5,130 bases of DNA from positions 1 to 5,130 of the forward strand of contig RZYZ01000158.1 of the NCBI GenBank assembly GCA_009930125.1. Direction: 5' to 3'. A model generated the notes under the pieces. That model did not search any database, had not been told where the DNA came from, and worked only from the letters and a program-made list of their open reading frames with translations. Position numbers and translations under genes: made by a program. The stretch comes from Clostridia bacterium. Its GTDB lineage: Bacteria; Bacillota; Clostridia; Clostridiales; Clostridiaceae. Of the stretch, positions 1 through 5,130 are shown piece after piece; the stretch's first letter is position 1; each line of letters starts with the position of its first letter.

Positions 1-2281
1 AGTATTCCTCCACCGTATCCTTGTAGGAACCTTCCGATTGGAAATCCACCTTCACCACATCAGAGCCTTCCATCTTCACATGGGTCTTTCGGAAAACGCC
101 TTTTTCAAATCCGTTGGTCACTCCGTCATCGTCATAGAGCGTCATCTCCCGGTCCATGCCAGGCGCCAGAATGAGATGCAGCTTTGTCACCGCATCCTTT
201 TCCATGCTCAGCAGCTGATTCTTCGCCATGGGGATGATGGCCCCTTCGCGAACAAACATGGGGATCGTTTCGATGCTTACAGGGATGGTGATGGTCTGAC
301 CGCCTTCATGGCAGGCATAATTGTCATTCCAGTCATACCATCTGGTGCCTTCAGGAAGATAGACTTTCTTGGAAGATGCTCCCTTCTCCACCACATTGGA
401 GACCAGAAGGTCTCTGCCGAACATGAAGTTGAAGCTCTCATCATACACCTTTTCATCCTCCTGGAACTCATAGACCAGGGGACGCATGATTGGTGCACCG
501 AACCTCGATGCCTCATATTCCAGAGCATAGAGATAGGGTGCAAACCGGTAGCGAAGAAGCATAGCGTCTCTGATAAGATCCTTGGACCCCTCATACATCC
601 AGGGCTCCGTCACCGTGTTGTCGTTGCTTGCGGAATGGATGGAGAATCTGGGCTGGAACACGCCGTTCTGAACCCATCTTATCAGAAGCTCCTCTTCCGG
701 TGCAGGTCCTGCAAAGCCGCCGATATCCGCTCCTTCATTGGGCTGGCCGGAAAGGCCCATGCCCGTGATGATGGGAATATTGTATTTCAGGCTTTCCCAG
801 CTGGTGTAGTTGTCTCCGCACCAGGTCTGGGCATACTTCTGGATACCTGCGCTGCCGCTTCTGCAGACCACATAGGGACGCACGTTCGTATCGTGCTCCT
901 TCACCGCATCCACCGCAATCTTGCACATGATGGTGCTCATGAGCGGCTTCAGCTGGCCTAAGCTGCCGCCTTTGCCCTCATAATCACAGGAGGCGTCCTT
1001 ATCCAGGATGCTGTCGTATTCACAGTTGTCGTTCCAGATGGAATTGGTCCCCTTGGAGATAAGACTGTCGATCATGTAGTCCTTCCAGACCCGACGGGCA
1101 CTGTCCTTCGTGAAGTCCCAGAAGGCGCCTTCTCCACCCCACCATCTGCCGGTGGCGATGTCTTTTCCAGCACTGTCTTTCACAAATACATCATTCTTGA
1201 TGAAGTCTCTGAAATAGGGATGTTCCAGAAGAATCCCCGGCTTGATGTTGGGCACATTCTGCGCTCCCTTCTCGTTCATGGCCGCAAAATAGGCGACAGG
1301 GTCCTTAAACCGCTCATGATTCCAGGTGAAGACGCATCTTCTGCCCTCCTGACTGGTATAGCCTGAAGAAAGATGAAATCCGTCGATGGGGAAGCCTTCC
1401 TCCTTGATGGTGTCGATGAAATCCAGCACCGCATCGTCGCTGTCCTTTTCCAGTTCCGGATAGAACATGGAGGAACCCTGATAACCCAGTGCTCTTTTAG
1501 GCAGCAGCATCGGTCTTCCCGTCAGGAAGGTATAATTGTCCACGATTCTTTTCAGGGTATTGCCCCCGACGAGAAAGAGATCGATGTCTCCACCATCTGC
1601 CTGCCAGTAGGTATATCGGCTCCAGTAATTGCTCTTTTCACAGCCCATGTTGAACACGGATTCAAAGAAGTTGTTGTAGAATAGCCCTACCACCTTCTTC
1701 GTTTCCCGGTTCAGTCTGATGTAGAAAGGGATGTGCTTATAGAGCGTATCCATCTTCTGGGCATCATAGCCCATGGCATCGGTGGCCCGCTGCCGGATGA
1801 AGGCCTTGTTCTTGTTGAGTTCTCCACCCTTTTCGCCGAATCCGTAGAAGCACTCCTCTTCAGCAAGCATCCTGCTGTAGTGATTGATCCGGTTGTTACT
1901 ATCCTTGATATAGGGGGTTCCCTCCAGATCGCTGTAGAGAAGGGTCCCTTCTCTGTCATAGAGTCTGATGCCAAAAGGGTTTTTCCCAAGCTCCATGGTC
2001 AGCTGACGCGTTTCGAAGAGAATCTTCTCCTCTGTTTCCGTGATGACAGGAATCACCGGCTCCAGACGGGTTCTCTCCTCCTTGAGGAAGTCATCCAGTC
2101 GGTCCGCCCAGGCTGTGGCGGAGAGAATGTAGGATGCTTCATCTTCCTCTTCTTCAAAGGAGGTTCTCACCCTGACGATTTCATCGGTGAGAAATACCAC
2201 CTTCATGGTGGAGCAGTTGGTGCGAATGAGGGTGATGCCCTTCTCCGTCTTCCGCTCTATGTATTCTTTCGTTATCTTCAT
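1..2281 (-). CDS. GH31 family alpha-glycosidase, cytoplasmic, C-terminus cut by window edge
   Basis: Retaining alpha-glycoside hydrolase of family 31; 760 codons are visible without interruption and only a short C-terminal piece is missing, as family members are often about 700-830 residues. Seen: an N-terminal beta-sandwich with the family loop FYGFGEKGG (145-153); the start of the catalytic barrel near residue 260 (LLPKRALGYQ); the PIDGFHLSSGY segment (298-308); the nucleophile motif IWNDNCEY with D418; the acid/base motif TWCGDNYTSW with D490; the substrate-loop His549 in RFSIHS; MRPL at 599-602; and a C-terminal beta domain with YDDDG (Asp717-Gly720) typical of the DUF5110-like region. 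There is no signal peptide, so the enzyme is inferred to be cytoplasmic. The start is fixed by an in-frame TAA two codons upstream (2285-2287) and a GAGAGGT ribosome binding site. It is the last visible gene of the TRAP operon, 52 bases after dctM. The family assignment is secure. Substrate is unknown: alpha-glucoside, alpha-galactoside, alpha-xyloside or an acidic alpha-glycoside are all possible, and the WNDN/LSSGY group differs from YicI-type xylosidases. Confidence 0.93.
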   Translation of the reverse strand, partial: MKITKEYIERKTEKGITLIRTNCSTMKVVFLTDEIVRVRTSFEEEEDEASYILSATAWADRLDDFLKEERTRLEPVIPVITETEEKILFETRQLTMELGKNPFGIRLYDREGTLLYSDLEGTPYIKDSNNRINHYSRMLAEEECFYGFGEKGGELNKNKAFIRQRATDAMGYDAQKMDTLYKHIPFYIRLNRETKKVVGLFYNNFFESVFNMGCEKSNYWSRYTYWQADGGDIDLFLVGGNTLKRIVDNYTFLTGRPMLLPKRALGYQGSSMFYPELEKDSDDAVLDFIDTIKEEGFPIDGFHLSSGYTSQEGRRCVFTWNHERFKDPVAYFAAMNEKGAQNVPNIKPGILLEHPYFRDFIKNDVFVKDSAGKDIATGRWWGGEGAFWDFTKDSARRVWKDYMIDSLISKGTNSIWNDNCEYDSILDKDASCDYEGKGGSLGQLKPLMSTIMCKIAVDAVKEHDTNVRPYVVCRSGSAGIQKYAQTWCGDNYTSWESLKYNIPIITGMGLSGQPNEGADIGGFAGPAPEEELLIRWVQNGVFQPRFSIHSASNDNTVTEPWMYEGSKDLIRDAMLLRYRFAPYLYALEYEASRFGAPIMRPLVYEFQEDEKVYDESFNFMFGRDLLVSNVVEKGASSKKVYLPEGTRWYDWNDNYACHEGGQTITIPVSIETIPMFVREGAIIPMAKNQLLSMEKDAVTKLHLILAPGMDREMTLYDDDGVTNGFEKGVFRKTHVKMEGSDVVKVDFQSEGSYKDTVEEY

Positions 2282-2286
2282 ATCTT

Positions 2287-2293
2287 ACCTCTC
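2287..2293 (-). promoter_or_regulatory. Ribosome binding site of the GH31 gene
   Basis: GAGAGGT on the minus strand lies 5 bases before the ATG at 2281. Together with the in-frame TAA at 2285-2287 it settles the start. The next in-frame Met (residue 26) has no need to be invoked. Confidence 0.7.
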
Positions 2294-2333
2294 GTTATCT
2301 CATTACTAAGTACTTTCATCCCTTAATTGATGC

Positions 2334-3641
2334 CTAGAAAGAAGGAATCAGTCCGAACACATATGGAATCCATAGGGACAGGGCTGGTATATAGGTCACC
2401 AGCAGCAGTGCCACCACCATGGCCGCAAAGATCGGAATGATGTATCTGGTGACGCCTTCGATGGACACCTTACCGACACTGCATCCCACAAAGAGACAGG
2501 ATCCCACCGGTGGGGTCACTGAACCGATACCCAGATTCAGAATCAGCATGATTCCGAAATGAACGGGACTCATACCGATGCTTCCGATGATGGGCAGGAA
2601 AATCGGTGTGAAGATGAGCACTGCAGGTGTCAGATCCAGGAACATACCCATGACCAGAAGGAACAGGTTCATGATCAGAAGCAGCACATACTTGTTGCTG
2701 GATGCGCCCATGATCATTCTGCTGATAGCAGCAGGAATTCCTGAATAGGACATGACATAGGACATGATGGTGGATGCTGCGATGAGAAACAGAATCGTCG
2801 CGGAACTGATCATGGTGTCTGCCAGGATCTCATAGAGATTCTTCAGATTCAGTTCCTTGTAGAGGAATCCGAGTAGTCCGCAGTAGAGAACCGCAACGAC
2901 ACCCGCTTCTGTGGGGGTGAACCATCCGGCAAGAATACCCGCCATGACGATGATGACCGCCAGTAAGGATGGAATCGCATCGATTAGCACCTTCAGTGGA
3001 GAATCGACCTCTTTCACCATGGACTTCTTGTATCCCTTCTTTGCCGCCATGATGATGGCAACCGTGAGGACACTCAGTCCCAGTATGAGCCCTGGAATAT
3101 ATCCGGCCATGAAGAGGGCAGCAACGGATACACCACCAGCGGTGATGGAATAGAGAATCAGCGGACCACTGGGTGGAATGATGATTCCTGTGGGGGCTGA
3201 GCAGATATTCACAGCAGCAGAGTAATTGGGGTCATAGCCTTCTTCTCTCTCCAGAGGGCTCATGATGCTGCCCATGGCGGAAGTGGCTGCCACAGAAGAA
3301 CCGGAGATGGCGCCGAAGAACATGTTCGCCAGAACATTGGTAGCTGCAAGATAGCCAGGGATCCATCCCACAACCAGTCTTGCCAGTCTCACCAGTCTCT
3401 GGGCAATGCCACCCTTGTTCATGATGTTACCTGCCAGCGTGAAGAACGGCAGCGCAAGAAGCGCAAAGGAGTCAATGCCCGAGAACACACGCTGCGCAGC
3501 GGTGATCGCGAATACGGACGGATCAAAACTGAAAAATGCCGTAATGATGGATGCGATTCCGATGCCAACGGATATTGGCACGCCGGAGAACAGCATCACA
3601 AAAAAGATTCCGAATAATATGAGTGTTGCCTGTATGACCAT
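2334..3641 (-). CDS. dctM: TRAP transporter large permease subunit (DctM family)
   Basis: Large membrane subunit of a tripartite ATP-independent periplasmic (TRAP) transporter; in this family it forms the ion-coupled translocation path and works with DctQ and the binding protein. It has 435 residues, the usual size, and is almost wholly hydrophobic with about 11-12 predicted membrane segments. Family signatures seen: PFFTLAGNIMNKGGIAQRL (65-83), the FGAISGSSVAATSAMGSIM stretch (109-127), IIPPSGP (154-160) in the first re-entrant half, FTPTEAG (241-247) and, in the second half, TPAVLIFTPIFLPI (338-351) and SVTPPVGSCLFVG (374-386). The paired SGSS and TPPVG regions match the inverted repeats of the ion-transporter fold. 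The start is well placed: ATG at 3641 overlaps the dctQ stop by one base (TAATG), with AAGGAGGAG upstream. Symbol is by family only; the transported compound cannot be read from this subunit. Confidence 0.97.
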   Translation of the reverse strand: MVIQATLILFGIFFVMLFSGVPISVGIGIASIITAFFSFDPSVFAITAAQRVFSGIDSFALLALPFFTLAGNIMNKGGIAQRLVRLARLVVGWIPGYLAATNVLANMFFGAISGSSVAATSAMGSIMSPLEREEGYDPNYSAAVNICSAPTGIIIPPSGPLILYSITAGGVSVAALFMAGYIPGLILGLSVLTVAIIMAAKKGYKKSMVKEVDSPLKVLIDAIPSLLAVIIVMAGILAGWFTPTEAGVVAVLYCGLLGFLYKELNLKNLYEILADTMISSATILFLIAASTIMSYVMSYSGIPAAISRMIMGASSNKYVLLLIMNLFLLVMGMFLDLTPAVLIFTPIFLPIIGSIGMSPVHFGIMLILNLGIGSVTPPVGSCLFVGCSVGKVSIEGVTRYIIPIFAAMVVALLLVTYIPALSLWIPYVFGLIPSF

Positions 3642-4126
3642 TAGTTCTCCTCCTTACTCTTTCTGCTCATCAGAAAGGCCTGATAATACTTCAGCGCTCT
3701 GGCCAGTACGATGAAGATTCCTGAAATCGGTAGAATCATATACAGATACTTGAACGGAATCTGCATGACAGAGGAAGTGTTGGTGGCATTGAAGGCCATC
3801 TTTGAACCGCCATAGACGAAAACATAGATGACGAAGAAGAGAATCATGGATTCAATGAATACCATCAGAACCTTTTCCTTCTTTCCTGTGGCCTTCTTCT
3901 TAAAGAGGTCCAAAGTCAGGTGCTTGTCTTTATAGAAACAGTAGGCCGAACCGATCATACTTGCCCAGATCAGCATGTATCGCATGAACTCTTCAGTAAA
4001 AGTGGACGGATCCTTCAGGATCCATCTGGTGAAGATCTGCCAGGTTCCACCTACCACCAGTGAGAACATGGCTGCCGCCATGACGGCTTTCATGATGGTA
4101 TCGATGGTTTTATCAATATTCTTCAT
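3641..4126 (-). CDS. dctQ: TRAP transporter small permease subunit (DctQ family)
   Basis: Small membrane subunit of the TRAP transporter, which binds and stabilises DctM and helps dock the solute-binding protein. It has 161 residues with four predicted membrane helices, roughly at residues 10-32, 47-65, 86-106 and 126-146, as is normal for the family. Seen: the conserved core FTEEFMRYMLIW (43-54) followed by KDKHLTLDLF (66-75), that is, the EE-R-W-H-D pattern (E45, E46, R49, W54, H69, D73) diagnostic of DctQ, and the MQIPFKYLYMILPISG motif entering the last helix. The C-terminus is short and charged (RKSKEEN). It is a separate gene, not fused to dctM as in some sialic acid transporters. The start ATG has AAGGAG nine bases upstream. 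It lies 104 bases after dctP and overlaps dctM by one base. Confidence 0.95.
   Translation of the reverse strand: MKNIDKTIDTIMKAVMAAAMFSLVVGGTWQIFTRWILKDPSTFTEEFMRYMLIWASMIGSAYCFYKDKHLTLDLFKKKATGKKEKVLMVFIESMILFFVIYVFVYGGSKMAFNATNTSSVMQIPFKYLYMILPISGIFIVLARALKYYQAFLMSRKSKEEN
3647..3655 (-). promoter_or_regulatory. Strong ribosome binding site of dctM inside the end of dctQ
   Basis: AAGGAGGAG on the minus strand is near-perfect anti-16S complement and sits 5 bases before the dctM ATG, within the last codons of dctQ. With the one-base TAATG stop/start overlap it implies translational coupling of the two membrane subunits. Confidence 0.8.
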
Positions 4127-4135
4127 AGTTGTTTA

Positions 4136-4141
4136 CTCCTT
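4136..4141 (-). promoter_or_regulatory. Ribosome binding site of dctQ
   Basis: AAGGAG on the minus strand, nine bases before the dctQ ATG at 4126. It is the only good Shine-Dalgarno match near that start. Confidence 0.75.
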
Positions 4142-4153
4142 CGATTGGTATAA

Positions 4154-4169
4154 AATCGCTGAATCGCTG
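4154..4169 (-). repeat. Perfect 8-base tandem direct repeat
   Basis: CAGCGATT occurs twice in tandem on the minus strand, between the hairpin and the dctQ ribosome binding site. The function is unknown. It could be a slippage duplication or a small protein-binding site; nothing else in the window repeats it as far as I can see. Confidence 0.6.
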
Positions 4170-4174
4170 TTTTT

Positions 4175-4212
4175 AAAAAGGAAGGTTCAGCTGCATCAGC
4201 ATGCAGCCTTCC
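4175..4212 (-). terminator. Hairpin plus T-tract between dctP and dctQ, likely attenuating terminator
   Basis: On the minus strand GGAAGGCTGCAT (4201-4212) pairs with ATGCAG (4191-4196) and CCTTCC (4180-4185) around a GCTG loop (4197-4200). This gives 12 base pairs interrupted by a 5-base bulge, CTGAA (4186-4190). Five T follow directly (4175-4179). An alternative pairing GCTGCAT/ATGCAGC gives a 7-pair upper stem with a shifted bulge. Position just after the binding-protein stop suits an intrinsic terminator that lets part of the transcripts through, or a structure that protects the dctP message. The following A-run and the bulge could weaken termination. The pairing is seen; partial termination is inferred. 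Confidence 0.65.
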
Positions 4213-4230
4213 CTTCCCTTATTCATTCTT

Positions 4231-5130
4231 CTACTTTACTGCGTCACGGATCTTCTGAACTACTTCGAATACCTCAGGGCTCTCCGTTTCCAGATTCTCG
4301 TAGATCGGCTGCACTGCATCCTGGAATGCCTTGATGTCCACATCTCTGACCAGCTCTACACCAAACTCGTTCGTAGCTTTCTCAAGGACTTCATCTTCGA
4401 AGTTCTTCCATCTGGTCTTGTAGCTGTCGCTGGCTTCCACAGCCGCTTCCTTGATTGCACTCTTCTGCTCTTCTGTCATGGCATCCCAGACTTTAGCTGA
4501 AAGCACAACGATGTCAGGGATTCTGGAATGTTCATCAAAGGAATAAAACTTGGCCACTTCACCATGGTCTCTCAGTGCTGTGACATTATTTTCCGCACCG
4601 TCGATGACCCCCTGCTGCAGTCCTGTATAGATATCGCTATAACCCATGACTGTTGCAGAGCCGCCCAGCGCGTCCATCATGTCGATGGCGATCTGTGAGT
4701 CCATGGTACGAATCTTAAGACCCTTGAGATCTTCTGGTGTTCTGATGGGTGTATCCTTTGTGTAGAAGGATCTTGAACCGGAATCCAGCCATGTCAGGCC
4801 GATGAATCCATCACCGGATGTGCTGGAGAAGATATCCTGTGTGATTTCTCCATCCATGACACTGTAGTAATGATCCTGATCGTCGAATACATAAGGCACG
4901 GAATAAGCATTGTACTGTGCACTGAAGTTCCCAAGAGTGGAAGCAGATACCTTTGCCATATCCAGAGCATCGTTCTGAATCTGTGAAATCATATCTGTTT
5001 CGCTTCCAAGGGTACCATTAGGGAAGATCTGAACGGTGACTGTTCCATCTGTCTTCTCCTTCACCTTCTCGGCAAAGTCGGACAGCTCCAGGTGAACTGC
5101 GTGGTCTTCGGCAAGATTGTGTCCCAGCTT
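4231..5130 (-). CDS. dctP: TRAP transporter solute-binding protein (DctP family), N-terminus cut by window edge
   Basis: Extracytoplasmic ligand-binding subunit of the TRAP transporter. The last 299 residues are visible and the frame stays open to the right edge, beginning KLGHNLAEDHAVHLEL, which corresponds to the first beta strand of the mature domain. Only the signal peptide (probably a lipoprotein type in a Gram-positive) and a few residues are missing. Family features, numbered from the first visible residue: TDGTVTVQIFPNGTLGSETDM (27-47); RSFYT (120-124) and LKGLKIR (135-141), whose arginine R141 is the family residue that salt-bridges the ligand carboxylate; and the signature YTGLQQGVIDGAENN (168-182). 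The ligand is therefore expected to carry an acid group. The RSFY motif recalls uronate- and sugar-acid-type binding proteins, but that is a weak clue. It is the first visible gene of the operon; the true start lies outside. A GTG inside the gene at 5062-5064 is not the start, because homologous sequence continues upstream of it. Confidence 0.95.
   Translation of the reverse strand, partial: KLGHNLAEDHAVHLELSDFAEKVKEKTDGTVTVQIFPNGTLGSETDMISQIQNDALDMAKVSASTLGNFSAQYNAYSVPYVFDDQDHYYSVMDGEITQDIFSSTSGDGFIGLTWLDSGSRSFYTKDTPIRTPEDLKGLKIRTMDSQIAIDMMDALGGSATVMGYSDIYTGLQQGVIDGAENNVTALRDHGEVAKFYSFDEHSRIPDIVVLSAKVWDAMTEEQKSAIKEAAVEASDSYKTRWKNFEDEVLEKATNEFGVELVRDVDIKAFQDAVQPIYENLETESPEVFEVVQKIRDAVK

Noticed and set aside
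38..961. Long plus-strand open frame (307 codons) opposite the GH31 gene
   Set aside because: It lies wholly antisense to a gene with clear catalytic motifs. Its translation is rich in His, Arg and Cys without any recognisable domain, and it has no convincing ribosome binding site. It is a shadow of codon bias.
1..2281. Assignment of the GH31 as a sulfoquinovosidase because of the TRAP neighbour
   Set aside because: I cannot identify the sulfonate-binding Arg/Trp/Tyr set of YihQ-type enzymes, the protein is longer than YihQ, and no sulfoglycolysis gene is in the window. It is kept only as one possible substrate class.
2278..2319. A 13-codon minus-strand mini-ORF in the dctM-GH31 gap ending with an ATGA overlap on the GH31 start
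   Set aside because: The neat stop/start overlap suggests a coupling leader peptide, but the only purine run (AAGGG) abuts its ATG with no spacing and the GH31 gene has its own ribosome binding site. Probably chance.
1733..2326. Plus-strand open frame (197 codons) opposite the N-terminal GH31 region
   Set aside because: It is antisense to the GH31 coding sequence, has no family motif and overlaps the real start and ribosome binding site. It is treated as a shadow.
4142..4174. Possible internal promoter for dctQ (TATACC-like -10 box on the minus strand)
   Set aside because: No TTGACA-like -35 box lies at a suitable distance, and a start there would fall at or next to the ribosome binding site.
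5062..5064. GTG as the start of the binding protein
   Set aside because: The open frame and DctP-like sequence (KLGHNLAEDH...FAEK) continue upstream to the window edge, so the GTG is an internal Val codon.

Overview
The window is one stretch of a single minus-strand operon with no plus-strand genes. It reads, in transcription order, TRAP transporter solute-binding protein (dctP type, N-terminus cut off by the right edge), small membrane subunit (dctQ), large membrane subunit (dctM), then a glycoside hydrolase family 31 (GH31) enzyme whose last residues run off the left edge. Base composition is moderate (roughly half G+C by eye). Every visible start is ATG, and the ribosome binding sites are strong and purine-rich (AAGGAG, AAGGAGGAG). 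This looks like a Bacillota (Firmicutes) genome, perhaps a gut or animal-associated anaerobe, but that is an inference from style, not from a marker gene.

Layout: 4231-5130 is the binding protein. The 104-base gap 4127-4230 holds a bulged GC-rich hairpin followed by five T (in the minus-strand sense), then an 8-base tandem repeat and the dctQ ribosome binding site. dctQ (3641-4126) and dctM (2334-3641) share one base (TAATG). A 52-base gap leads to the GH31 gene (1-2281), which is open without a stop or frameshift for 760 codons.

How they work together: DctP captures a ligand outside the membrane and DctQM imports it using an ion gradient. The GH31 protein has no signal peptide and so should act in the cytoplasm, probably on the imported compound or on something made from it. 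TRAP systems normally carry carboxylates, uronates, sialic acid or sulfonates, so the likely substrate is an acidic sugar or an acidic alpha-glycoside. The sequence does not identify it. The GH31 has both catalytic aspartates but an unusual -1 subsite motif.

I see no CRISPR array, mobile element, RNA gene or clearly new type of system. The points worth a second look are the TRAP/GH31 pairing, the GH31 active-site variation and the hairpin between dctP and dctQ.
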